A DNA stretch of 64,000 nucleotides, taken from NCBI RefSeq assembly GCF_012027725.1, contig NZ_SJOU01000004.1, forward strand, positions 124,001-188,000, given 5' to 3'. The notes beneath the pieces are model-generated. The model searched no databases. It saw nothing but the letters and a program-made list of their open reading frames with translations, and was not told the DNA's origin. The position numbers were made by a program, and so were the translations under genes. Every line of letters starts with the position of its first letter. Within the stretch, counting starts at the first letter, position 1. This DNA comes from Olsenella sp. SW781. Lineage in GTDB: Bacteria > Actinomycetota > Coriobacteriia > Coriobacteriales > Atopobiaceae. Positions 43,322-51,641 of this stretch are shown here, piece after piece.

Positions 43322-44980
43322 CTAGGAGCGGCGGCGACGGAGCGCTGTGGCCGCGATCGTGGCGAGAACCCCGGAGCCGCCGAGCAGGGCGGGAGCCACG
43401 AGGGTGGCATCCCCGGTCTTCGGGAGCGCGCTCTTTGCGCGAGCGGGACGTGAGGCCGAGGCGCTCTTGCCCCCGCCGTTTCCCGAGCTCTTGTCGACGA
43501 CCTTCGACGGGTCATCGCCCGAGCCCTTGCCGGTTCCGGGGTTGTCTCCGGTGCCGGGGTTGTCGGGCTTGGCCGGGGGCTCGCCGGGGTTATCGGGGTT
43601 ATCGGGTTCGTCCGGCTTTCCCGGCTCGTCAGTTCCGCCTCCACCCGGCTCGTTCGTGTCGGGCTTTGCCTCCCAGAGGGCGGTGAGGGTCTCGTCCGGC
43701 CGGTCCGTGGTGAGCGTCACCGTGTCCCCGGGCTGGTGGACGGTTCCGTCCGTGGCTCTCCAGCCCCTGAACGCGTACCCCTCGCGCACGGGCGCGGCTG
43801 CGGCGACGAGGTCCTTCTCGGTGTGCGACCTACCGGTGCCCCAGTCGATGCCGAACGTCGAGCGCTTGGTCTCGGGCGTAGTCGCCCCGCCGGCCGCGTC
43901 GTAAGAGAGCGAGCAGGTCTTGTCCCAGACGGCGTAGAGCGTGGGGTCCGAACAGGTCGAGTCCCCCTCGTCGTCTTGCAGCTCAAAGGCGTTCACGTAT
44001 CGTCCGGACTCGCCTAGGGGGGACTCGTCCTGCGAGGGGGTGCTGGCCGATCCGCGATACATCGCGCGCCGGTCTCCTCCGGCGAAGAAAGAGGCGTCTC
44101 TCCAGAAGAGGAACGCATATCCCTCGCGCACGGGGATGGTGTCCGTGACGTCGAAGTTGACGCTGGTGGGAGGGTCGACGCTTCCGTCCACCCAGACGCG
44201 GTCCGGACCGACCACCTTGGTCGCGACGGAGGTGGGCTGGCCGTCGATGGTGCCGCCCGTGGCGTCGTAGCGCATCGTGGCGAGATAGCGATAGGGGGGC
44301 TCGGGGACGACGGTAACCTTGTATCCCACGTTCATCACGGTGGTTGCGGTGTCGCCGTCATCTGCCCTGCCCGTGAGGGTGATCTTGAAGTAGGCGTAGA
44401 CCGGCATGTCGTCGGGCGTGACCTTTACGCCCTCAAAGCTGAAGGAGATGTTGCCGCTGGGGTTGGGAGAGCTCGCCCTGGTGAAGAGGTAGCCGGAGCC
44501 GGGATAGCTTCCCGCGGGATAGTACGTGGATCCGACCGACTGTCCATAGGGAGCCGCCGACACGTTGGTCACCCGATAGGTCTTGGTGAGCGCCTCGCCC
44601 CCCAGGCCACCATAGTTCTGCTTCGTGAATCGCGTGATGGCCGGGATTGACTCGTCAGATATCTCGGAATCCTCGACGACGACGATCTCGCCGTAGTCCC
44701 CTGGCCTCGGGTAGGTGTTGCCGGGGGAGTCGAGGCTCCCGTCGGCAGAGTCGTTGGGGTTGATGCGCAGGATGCTATCGGCATTGCCGTCCGCGGGAAA
44801 GATACTCGCGGGGACGTGCGACCATTCGGAGTCCTCGGGCTCCAGCTCGACGATGTTCTCGCACTCTTCTTTCTCCCCATCCTCCATCTTTGCAATCGCA
44901 GGGGCGGCGGGGAGCGCCGCCGCGAGCAAGAGCGCTAGAGTCAGGGTGGTTGCTCCGAAGCGGGGCGGTATACGAGCCAT
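43322..44980 (-). CDS. LPXTG-anchored surface protein with InlB-type B repeats
   Basis: A 552-residue wall protein. It has an N-terminal signal peptide (about residues 1-31, TLALLLAAALPAAPAIA), a unique region (about 32-240), and two Listeria-Bacteroides/InlB B-type repeats (YDATGGTIDGQ...VREGYAFLFWRD; YDAAGGATTPE...VREGYAFRGWRAT...LTALWE). A proline/glycine/aspartate-rich stalk (about 440-500) precedes the sorting signal LPKTG, a hydrophobic stretch and RRRRS. The ATG at 44980 is set by AGGAAGGAG, against an 11-codon longer option. Adhesion is the likely role. Confidence 0.9.
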   Translation of the reverse strand: MARIPPRFGATTLTLALLLAAALPAAPAIAKMEDGEKEECENIVELEPEDSEWSHVPASIFPADGNADSILRINPNDSADGSLDSPGNTYPRPGDYGEIVVVEDSEISDESIPAITRFTKQNYGGLGGEALTKTYRVTNVSAAPYGQSVGSTYYPAGSYPGSGYLFTRASSPNPSGNISFSFEGVKVTPDDMPVYAYFKITLTGRADDGDTATTVMNVGYKVTVVPEPPYRYLATMRYDATGGTIDGQPTSVATKVVGPDRVWVDGSVDPPTSVNFDVTDTIPVREGYAFLFWRDASFFAGGDRRAMYRGSASTPSQDESPLGESGRYVNAFELQDDEGDSTCSDPTLYAVWDKTCSLSYDAAGGATTPETKRSTFGIDWGTGRSHTEKDLVAAAAPVREGYAFRGWRATDGTVHQPGDTVTLTTDRPDETLTALWEAKPDTNEPGGGGTDEPGKPDEPDNPDNPGEPPAKPDNPGTGDNPGTGKGSGDDPSKVVDKSSGNGGGKSASASRPARAKSALPKTGDATLVAPALLGGSGVLATIAATALRRRRS

Positions 44981-45555
44981 CTGTGCTCCTTCCTGGTTGG
45001 GGAAAGTCCCCACAGGTTAGGGGATGACGCAGCGTCCCCGGCAAGGGGGTCTCGTTGAGATGGGTGAGGCGGAAAAGAGTGCCGCCCCCGCATGTGAGCG
45101 ATGCGGGGGCGGCTGGGCGCCCCTCCGAGGGAGCTACTCGGTCGAGGTGGGGCGCCAGGACGATGCGGCTGTCGTCACGCTACCCGTGGGGGTGAGGAGA
45201 CGCGAGACGACCGGGGAGTTGCCGCGTGTCCGATGGAGAGTCGGAGGTGCCTCTGCCATGCCGGGCGCATGGGGACGAGCCCCATCCGGCCGCGCCTGAC
45301 AGCAACCACCCTATTCCGTGACGTAGCGTCTCCGTCAAGGAGGAAAAGAAAAAAGTTTCAGGGAATGGGGAAGGGGTCGAGTGCCCTCACCCCGAGTTTT
45401 CCATACCGTTTCGAGGAGGCGGCCTCGCGTTTCGAGGCGGCTTCCAACGTTTCCCGCGTGGCGCAGGGTCGTTAACAGCGGCACGTCCTTCTCGGCACGC
45501 CCTCTTTGGGGTGGCAGACTGCCGCCGTACCGTCCGTGCGACTGGGGAGGTCGTC
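44981..45555. other. intergenic region upstream of LPXTG and amt genes
   Basis: About 575 bp between divergent genes. It contains a perfect 13-bp hairpin at 45081-45113 (GCCGCCCCCGCAT/complement, 7-nt loop). A 91-codon frame at 45024-45299 lacks a ribosome site and family similarity, so it is not called. An A-rich stretch near 45342 and a GTCCTTCTCG word at 45484 are the only other marks. Confidence 0.5.
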
Positions 45556-46833
45556 ATGTATGACACAGGATCTACCGGATTCATGCTCGTCTGCACCATG
45601 CTCGTCCTGTTCATGACCCCGGGGCTCGCGTTCTTCTACGGCGGCCTGGCGCGCCGGAAGAACGTGATCAACACGATGCTCATGTGCTTTGCCGTGATCG
45701 GCATCGTGGGGATTGCCTGGGTCCTGGCGGGGTGGTCCTTCGCCTACGGGGGAGACGGCTCGCTTTCGTGGTTTGGGGGGTTCGACCAGCTGGGGCTTTT
45801 CGGTCTCGTCTCAGGCATGCTCGCCGAGGCGTCCGCGGTCCCCGCAGACGCGGTCTACCCCTCGCTCGTTGACGTCTGCTTCCAGATGGCCTTTGCCATG
45901 ATCACGGCTGCTATCGTCACGGGCTCGGTGGCGGGGCGCATGAAGTTCGGGGCCGTCGCCGCCTTTATCGCCGCGTGGTCGCTCGTGGTGTATGCGCCGC
46001 TCGCCCACATGGTCTGGGGCGGGGAGGGCTCGCTCATCGGCGACGTCATCGGCGCGCTGGACTTTGCCGGCGGCGACGTGGTCCACATCAGCTCCGGCGT
46101 GACGGGACTCATCCTCTGCCTCTTCCTCGGAGGGCGCAAGGGCTTTGGCCTCAAGAGCTACCGGCCGCACAACGTGCCCTTCGTCGCGCTGGGGGCGGGC
46201 CTGCTCTGGCTCGGGTGGTTTGGCTTCAACGGGGGCTCCGAGTTCGCCGCGGACGAGGTTGCGGCCCTCGCGATCCTCAACACCGTGGTCTCCAGCGCAG
46301 CGGGCCTCGTCTCCTGGCTCGTGACCGAGCGCGTTACCACCGGCAAGCCGACGCTCGTGGGCGCCTGCACTGGTCTTGTGGCCGGCCTCGTGGTGGTGAC
46401 GCCGGGTGCGGGCTTTGTGGAGCCGTGGGCCGCGGTGCTGATGGGCATCATCGTCTCTCCTGTCTGCTACCTGGCCATCTCCAAGCTCAAGGCGCGCTTC
46501 GGCTACGACGACGCGCTCGACGCATTTGGCTGCCATGGGGTGGGCGGCATCCTCGGCGGCGTGCTCACGGGCCTCTTCTGCGTGCCGGAGCTCTCCTGGT
46601 CCGAGGCGGGCGGCCTGCTCTACACCGGCGACGCCTCGCTGCTCGTGAGCCAGGTGGTTGGAATCCTGGTCACGCTTGCGATCGTCATCGTGCTCGACCT
46701 CGTGCTCGTGGCCATCGTGCGAGCGGCGTTTGGCGGCAGCCTGCGCGTGAGCGAGCATGACGAGGCGCTTGGACTCGACGTGTCCGCGCACGGCGAGAGC
46801 GCCTATCCCGCCTTCACCGGACTCGACGCATAG
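45556..46833 (+). CDS. amt: ammonium transporter Amt
   Basis: A 425-residue membrane protein with about eleven helices. Family motifs are MTPGLAFFYGGLARRKNVINTM, DFAGGDVVHISSGVTGL (periplasmic signature with the pore histidine) and DDALDAFGCHGVGGILGG (second pore histidine). It conducts ammonium/ammonia into the cell. The ATG at 45556 follows GGGGAGG; the earlier in-frame start at 45511 was rejected. It lies 12 bp before glnK, the classical pair in which GlnK blocks the pore. Confidence 0.94.
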   Translation: MYDTGSTGFMLVCTMLVLFMTPGLAFFYGGLARRKNVINTMLMCFAVIGIVGIAWVLAGWSFAYGGDGSLSWFGGFDQLGLFGLVSGMLAEASAVPADAVYPSLVDVCFQMAFAMITAAIVTGSVAGRMKFGAVAAFIAAWSLVVYAPLAHMVWGGEGSLIGDVIGALDFAGGDVVHISSGVTGLILCLFLGGRKGFGLKSYRPHNVPFVALGAGLLWLGWFGFNGGSEFAADEVAALAILNTVVSSAAGLVSWLVTERVTTGKPTLVGACTGLVAGLVVVTPGAGFVEPWAAVLMGIIVSPVCYLAISKLKARFGYDDALDAFGCHGVGGILGGVLTGLFCVPELSWSEAGGLLYTGDASLLVSQVVGILVTLAIVIVLDLVLVAIVRAAFGGSLRVSEHDEALGLDVSAHGESAYPAFTGLDA

Positions 46834-46845
46834 GGAGCGTGCAAC

Positions 46846-47184
46846 ATGAAGAAGGTAACGGCCATCATCCGTCCGGAGAAGCTCGAGGAGCTCAAGGACG
46901 CGCTCAACGAGAAGGGCATCCATGGCATGACCGTCTACGAGGTCATGGGCTGCGGCAGTCAGCACGGCTGGACCGAGTACTATCGCGGCAAGGAGGTCAT
47001 GCTCAACATGATCCCCAAGGTGAAGGTTGAGCTTGTCGTCAATAATGCGCAGGTCGAAGACCTGATTGGGCTCGTCTGCGACGTTGCCCGCACCGGCGAG
47101 GTGGGCGACGGCAAGATCTTCGTCTATCCCGTGGAGGAGTGCGTGCGCATACGCACCGGGGAGCGTGGCGTCAAGGCCGTGTAG
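46846..47184 (+). CDS. glnK: P-II nitrogen regulatory protein GlnK-type
   Basis: A 112-residue P-II protein. MKKVTAIIRPEKLEELKDAL is the N-terminal signature, the T-loop spans about residues 37-55, and VYPVEECVRIRTGERG is the C-loop region. It senses ATP/ADP and 2-oxoglutarate and gates the adjacent Amt. Residue 51, usually the tyrosine that is uridylylated or adenylylated, is valine here (GKEVML), so that control is probably absent. The stop codon is followed directly by a large repeat. Confidence 0.92.
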   Translation: MKKVTAIIRPEKLEELKDALNEKGIHGMTVYEVMGCGSQHGWTEYYRGKEVMLNMIPKVKVELVVNNAQVEDLIGLVCDVARTGEVGDGKIFVYPVEECVRIRTGERGVKAV

Positions 47185-47421
47185 GGGGGCGGGCCCGGCG
47201 CGCTGCGGACTGGGCGCGCTGCGCAAATCGGGGTCGTGGCAGTTTCCCCGCCGCCGGCGTTGCGCGGATGGGGGTTACGGCAGCCCGCGCTTCTCGCCAC
47301 CTGCGGTTCTTCTCGTCCCTGTTGCGGAAAACGGGGTCGTGGCGGTGCGATTTCTGCCACGACCCCAATCGGGACAACGCCTCACGACACGGGATTGCCA
47401 CGACCCCGATTCCCGCAACGT
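47185..47421 (-). repeat. GGGGTCGTGGCA palindromic repeat, copy 1 (inverted relative to copies 2 and 3)
   Basis: About 237 bp starting at the glnK stop codon. Roughly 170 bp are over 90% identical by eye to the reverse complement of 48747-48992. It contains several GGGGTCGTGGCA/TGCCACGACCCC stems and the phrase ACCTGCGGTTCTTCTCGTC. The two inverted copies enclose the nuclease-like gene. Confidence 0.85.
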
Positions 47422-47433
47422 GCCGAGAAGCGC

Positions 47434-48552
47434 TTACCCAAGCCCGTACGCCTCGACGGGAACGACGTCCCATCCGCCGTCGGTGATCTGGGGCGCGGCG
47501 GGGGAGGAGCCCTTCTCGTCGCGCGCACGCTCACGGGCGCGGCCGTCCCAGCGGACGCCGTCGATGCGCTCGAGCTCCTCGTAGAGCGCCGCCCGCCGCG
47601 AACGACGCCACTCTGCCACCTTGCGGGTCACGCGGTGTCGGGGCAGCCCGAGCTCCTGGCGGAGGATTTCTGCCAGCCCGTCCATGTAGTCGAGGTCGCG
47701 ATACTGGACCTTCGTCACCACGTGCTCCGAGAGTCCAATGGCCGTGAGCTCGGTGCTCCGCGCGGCGTCGCGCGCGTGTGCCTGCTCGGTCGCATGGTCG
47801 CCGCCGTTATACTCGACCGCGGCGATGCGCGGTGCGCCTCCCGCCTCGTCCGCGCGCCCGCGGAGCAGGATGTCGGGCTTTCTCACCCCCGATTCCATCC
47901 GGTCATGTATGCGCCGCACCTCGAGGGGCTCGTTCATCGAAAGCACCTCGAGCCCGTATCCCCCAAGCGAAGGTCTCAGCCCCAGGCGAAGAGAAAGCTT
48001 CGTCTCGCGGGGCGAGCCCGAGCGCACGCAGGCGTGACGCAGCGCGTGGCGCACCCGCTGGGTTCCGTGCTCCGGCCCGAGGGCGTCGAGGTGCTCGAGG
48101 ATGCGCTCGGGGGTGGTGAGGGGGGACTTCCGCTGGAACATGCCCCTCTCTGACGTGGGGTCGATGGCGTAGATGCCAAGGAGCTCGGAGAGCAGGCAGA
48201 TGAGCTCGAGGTCCGTGAGCCATGGCGCCATCGCCACGGGGAGGTGCTCGGGCGAGACGCACCGCACCCCCGGGGCGAGCTCAAAGGCAGATCCGGGCGG
48301 GAGGTCGGGGGAGGCGTGGGTGCGGACCAGCGACCTTCTCGCACGCGGGGCCTCGCGCGAGACGAGCAGGTGAAGAGGCTTGCTCGCGCGGGCCAACTCT
48401 GGGACGGTGCCGATGAGCCGCTCGATTTCCGCGTTGGCCGGCACCCGCTCGGGAACGTCGCCGTCACAGCGTTCTCCCTTTTCGAGACGCCAGCGCAGCC
48501 GTCTGCTGCGCATCGCCTCAAGGGCCGTGGTATGTGTCAGTAGGATGCTCAT
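47434..48552 (-). CDS. PD-(D/E)XK nuclease-like protein, coriobacterial hypothetical
   Basis: A 372-residue protein. The C-terminal half carries a pattern resembling DUF559/Vsr-type nucleases: SPRETKLSLRLGL, RKPDILLRGRA, AAVEYNGGDHATEQAHARDAARSTEL. The spaced D, ExN and downstream basic residues fit a PD-(D/E)XK core. The N-terminal half (PLHLLVSREAPRARRSLVRTH) resembles the regions that accompany such domains in AbiEi-like proteins. The ATG at 48552 has no good ribosome site; 48513 is an alternative. It is enclosed by inverted copies of a 240-bp repeat. Function unproven. Confidence 0.6.
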   Translation of the reverse strand: MSILLTHTTALEAMRSRRLRWRLEKGERCDGDVPERVPANAEIERLIGTVPELARASKPLHLLVSREAPRARRSLVRTHASPDLPPGSAFELAPGVRCVSPEHLPVAMAPWLTDLELICLLSELLGIYAIDPTSERGMFQRKSPLTTPERILEHLDALGPEHGTQRVRHALRHACVRSGSPRETKLSLRLGLRPSLGGYGLEVLSMNEPLEVRRIHDRMESGVRKPDILLRGRADEAGGAPRIAAVEYNGGDHATEQAHARDAARSTELTAIGLSEHVVTKVQYRDLDYMDGLAEILRQELGLPRHRVTRKVAEWRRSRRAALYEELERIDGVRWDGRARERARDEKGSSPAAPQITDGGWDVVPVEAYGLG

Positions 48553-48746
48553 GGCTCGAGGCTAGGGCATCGCATCGGGGATGGACTCGAGATCCGAAGA
48601 AAGTCGTTCCCGCTGCTGACGGGCTGCTGTCGCGATGCTGACGAAAAGGACTGTTTGCGCAGGTCAGTTAACTTTACATAAGTGATTTGCATGAGAAAAT
48701 TAACTATATTTTGTGGAGGAGGTGTGCTGCGGGCGACGGAGGCGGG

Positions 48747-48992
48747 TCGTTTGCGATATCGGGGTTATGGCAATCTGGCGCCGTGGGGCGTTGCCCAGAT
48801 GGGGGTCGTGGCAGAAATCGCGCTGCCACGACCCCGTTTTCCGCAACAGGGGCGAGAAGAACCGCAGGTGGCGAGAAGCGCGGGCTGCCATAACCCCCAT
48901 CCGCGCAACGCCGGCGGTGGGGAAACTGTCACGACCCCGATTTGCGCAACGCGCCCGGCCCGCAGCGCGCCCAACCCGCAGCGCGCCCGGCC
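48747..48992 (+). repeat. GGGGTCGTGGCA palindromic repeat, copy 2
   Basis: It ends exactly at the stop codon of the JetD-like gene on the minus strand, mirroring copy 1, which starts at the glnK stop. It has internal 12-bp stems (GGGGTCGTGGCA...TGCCACGACCCC) and GGGCGAGAAGAACCGCAGG. See copies at 47185 and 51370. Confidence 0.85.
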
Positions 48993-50255
48993 CTACAGGT
49001 CCGTCGCCGTGACGATCTCTTGCGGGATGAGGCGGGCGCCCTCCACCACGGCTCGCAGATACGCGGCCTCCTTCGGCTTGAGGACGAACTCCAGCAGCTC
49101 AAGCCCCTCGATGCGCACGCCGCCCTGGTCCGTCTCCTCGTTCTCCAGCGGGTCGGGGAAGCGCTTCATCGCGCGCCTCAGCATGAGGCGGTACGCGGGG
49201 GCGAACGGCTCGACCTCGAAGCGCCCGTCGGCCATCGAGGCGAGCTTCGCCAGGATGGAGAGGCCGGCGCGGTCTATGTCTCCCCAGTAGAGCACGCGTA
49301 CGTCCTCGGCGCCGAGCGAGGCGATGAGGTCGGGCAGTTTGTGCGGGTCGTCAACGATGTACCCGTTGCCAAAGACCACGCCGTGGACCCGCTCGTCGAG
49401 GATTCGCTTGCGCCCGTCCAGGAACATCGCGTTTCTCATGTTGACCCAGGGGTCGAGGTTCTCGGAGACGACGAGCCGCAGGTGGCGGTGGTGCTTGGGG
49501 ATGTGGTGCATGAGCTCGAGCTTGGTCTGCGGGCGCGTGACCACTGCGTCCGAGAGGCCCATGAGATGCAGCAGCTTGCGGCCGTCCGAGTCCAGCGCCA
49601 GGAACTTCTCGTCACCGAAGAGGCGGTACGAGAGCTCGCGCGTGCTGAGGGTGCCGTCGCCGATGGAGGCGGAGCCGGCGAGCGCGGCGTCGAGGGCGCG
49701 GAGCTCGCGCTCAAAGCGGACGTATGCCTCGGGGGTGCTGAGCAGCCAGCCGTTGATCCACAGGCGGGGGTCGAGGTCGATGATCTTCCGGCGGATGTCC
49801 TCGAGCTCGGGCGTCTGCTTGCGCACGGTGTCCAGCCCCGCGAGGCTGCGGGCAGGGCGCCGCGCGGGAGGCCTGGGTCGCTCCGCGCGGGCTATGGCCT
49901 GGGGCTTGTTTTCCGGGCGTGCGTCCGACCGGGCGTTCTTCTCGCCCGCTCCGCCCGCGCGCTTGGACGGGCTCGGGGCCGGCGCGCCGCCGGCGAGAAG
50001 GACGTAGCCCTCGCCGCCCTTCTCCCGCTCGAGCACGTGCAGGTCGAGCAGGTCCTTGAGCGTGGGCTCGCCCGCCCCGTACTTGGCGAGCACGCCCATC
50101 ACGTCCTCCCTGCTCAGCGGGTTCTTTCGCAGGCGGACGAGCCCGCTTGCGATGCCGCCCGAGACGCTGCGCTGCTGGACGGGCAGCTCCTTGCTGAGGA
50201 GCTTGGCCAGGGAGACGATCGCGTCATGCTCCTGCTCGGTGAGTTTCTGTGCCAT
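48993..50255 (-). CDS. Wadjet JetD-like protein (DUF2220 TOPRIM-type), orphan
   Basis: A 420-residue protein. The C-terminal part (about residues 220-400) contains RLVVSENLDPWVNM and VLYWGDIDRAGLSILAKL, the DUF2220/JetD TOPRIM-like block with acidic residues. The N-terminal 100 residues look like a helical/winged-helix region, joined by a proline/arginine-rich linker. JetD is the nuclease of the Wadjet (JetABCD) anti-plasmid system, but no jetABC genes are nearby, so this is an orphan or a relative with another role. ATG at 50255 with GAGAGG upstream, 24 codons inside the longest frame. Confidence 0.6.
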   Translation of the reverse strand: MAQKLTEQEHDAIVSLAKLLSKELPVQQRSVSGGIASGLVRLRKNPLSREDVMGVLAKYGAGEPTLKDLLDLHVLEREKGGEGYVLLAGGAPAPSPSKRAGGAGEKNARSDARPENKPQAIARAERPRPPARRPARSLAGLDTVRKQTPELEDIRRKIIDLDPRLWINGWLLSTPEAYVRFERELRALDAALAGSASIGDGTLSTRELSYRLFGDEKFLALDSDGRKLLHLMGLSDAVVTRPQTKLELMHHIPKHHRHLRLVVSENLDPWVNMRNAMFLDGRKRILDERVHGVVFGNGYIVDDPHKLPDLIASLGAEDVRVLYWGDIDRAGLSILAKLASMADGRFEVEPFAPAYRLMLRRAMKRFPDPLENEETDQGGVRIEGLELLEFVLKPKEAAYLRAVVEGARLIPQEIVTATDL

Positions 50256-50411
50256 TGGTGCCTCTCTTCGGGGTTGCTCAGTACAGCATACCGTTACGGG
50301 CGGCGTGAGCATGCGGACGACGGCCATTAGCTCGCAGCTAATGAATTCCTTCTTTTGCCCTGATAGGCTGCAGGCATCAGGACCAATTCGTCGAAAGAAT
50401 GGGTGGTATCA

Positions 50412-50924
50412 ATGAGTACGCTTGCCCCAATTCCCCGCCATTGCCTCGTCGCCACGCTTGCGCTGGCCGCCGCGTTGGCTCCGTTTGCCCTCTCTGGGTG
50501 CGGTGGGACGTCGTCTTCCGCGGAAGATTCGACTCCTGCCGAGGAGCAGCCCGCCGAGAGCCAGGTTTCCGAGTCGACGCAGTCTGACTACGCGGTCACC
50601 ATCGATGGGTCGACGGTGACGACTGACTACGAGGGAGCCCCTGCGATCATCGTCGATTACACCTTTACCAACAACTCTGAAGAGGATACGTCCTTTGCGG
50701 TGGCCTGCGCTCAGAAGGCGTTCCAGAACGGGGTTCAGCTTGAGAATGCGATCGTGACCGAGGACCTTGGGAACGGTTACATGGCAGAGATAAAGCCGGG
50801 CTCAACGACCACGGCGCGCATTGCCTATAGCCTGACAGATGAGTCCGACGTCACCGTCGAGGTCCAGGAGCTCTTCTCGCTTGATGATACGATGCTTGCG
50901 GAGGCCACGTTCTCGGTGGCGTAG
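50412..50924 (+). CDS. DUF5067-type lipoprotein
   Basis: A 170-residue lipoprotein. The signal peptide ends in lipobox LSGC (cysteine near residue 30), followed by a serine/glutamate-rich linker and a DUF5067-like domain (YAVTIDGSTVTTDYEGAPAIIVDYTFTNNSEEDTSF; an immunoglobulin-like beta fold). Function unknown. ATG at 50412 chosen over one three codons upstream because GGGTGG is better placed. It stands before the HTH-kinase pair, 25 bp away. Confidence 0.72.
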   Translation: MSTLAPIPRHCLVATLALAAALAPFALSGCGGTSSSAEDSTPAEEQPAESQVSESTQSDYAVTIDGSTVTTDYEGAPAIIVDYTFTNNSEEDTSFAVACAQKAFQNGVQLENAIVTEDLGNGYMAEIKPGSTTTARIAYSLTDESDVTVEVQELFSLDDTMLAEATFSVA

Positions 50925-50949
50925 AGGACGCGCGAAGAGGTGCGATGCC

Positions 50950-51369
50950 ATGGCAGAACGACTGACGGAGGAGCTGCTTGACGAGCTCCTCTCCACCTCC
51001 GACCTCGAGGGCTATCTCGAGGAGCGCGCGCCGAGCGGACGCACGCTCTCCGAGTACCTGCAGCAGCTTCTCGCCGAGAAGGGCCTCGAGCGTTCGCGCG
51101 TGGTGCGCATGGCCAACCTCAACGACACCTTCGGCTATCAGATCTTTCAGGGCACACGCCATCCGAGCAGGGACAAGGTCCTGCAGATCGCCTTCGCCAT
51201 GGCCCTCACGCTGCGCGAGACCAACCGTGCGCTCAAGGCCGCCGGCGCGAACGAGCTCTACTGCAAGAACCGCCGCGACGCGATCATCATCTTCTGCCTC
51301 GACCGCGGCTGCTCGCTCCAGAAGGTGAACGAGGAGCTGTACCGCTTCGGCGAGCGGACCATCTGCTAG
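50950..51369 (+). CDS. HTH (XRE-like) protein paired with the downstream kinase
   Basis: A 139-residue protein. A helix-turn-helix of the XRE type is visible around residues 35-90 (SEYLQQLLAEKGLERSRVVRMANL...YQIFQGTRHPSRDKVLQIAFAM). The C-terminal 40 residues (CKNRRDAIIIFCLDRGCSLQKVNEELYRFG) form the conserved tail seen in similar proteins that precede Ser/Thr kinases. ATG preceded by AAGAGGTG. A 270-bp repeat region separates it from the kinase; cotranscription is likely but not certain. Confidence 0.7.
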   Translation: MAERLTEELLDELLSTSDLEGYLEERAPSGRTLSEYLQQLLAEKGLERSRVVRMANLNDTFGYQIFQGTRHPSRDKVLQIAFAMALTLRETNRALKAAGANELYCKNRRDAIIIFCLDRGCSLQKVNEELYRFGERTIC

Positions 51370-51597
51370 GGGCGGCGATTCGGGGGCGTTGCCGAATCTG
51401 GGGCCGTGGCAGTAACGGGCTCCAGTGCGTTGTCGATTTGGGGGTCGTGGCAGGATTCGGGCTGCCACGACCCCATATCTGGCAACAGGGGCGAGAAGAA
51501 CCCCAGCTCGCGAGAAGTGCCGGCTGCCATAACCCCGTTCTTCTCAACGCACGCCGAGGCGGGATTGCCACGACCCCCGATTCCGCGGCGGCCCCGC
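51370..51597 (+). repeat. GGGGTCGTGGCA palindromic repeat, copy 3
   Basis: It starts right after the stop of the HTH gene and has the same order of blocks as copy 2 (GGGGTCGTGGCAG...CTGCCACGACCCC, GGCAACAGGGGCGAGAAGAA, GGCTGCCATAACCCC) but is more diverged. It lies between the HTH and kinase genes of one probable operon. Confidence 0.8.
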
Positions 51598-51641
51598 GGG
51601 GCGGACCCCGATCTGTCCGCGCCCTCTGCTAGGATTGCCAC

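Noticed and set aside
45024-45299. 91-codon frame upstream of amt with a CxRCGGG segment
   Set aside because: No ribosome site, no family match, and it covers a perfect 13-bp DNA hairpin that explains its structure better.
47185-51597. Reading the repeats between 47 and 52 kb as a CRISPR array
   Set aside because: Only three long copies in mixed orientation with whole genes between them; no short regular repeat-spacer pattern and no cas genes.
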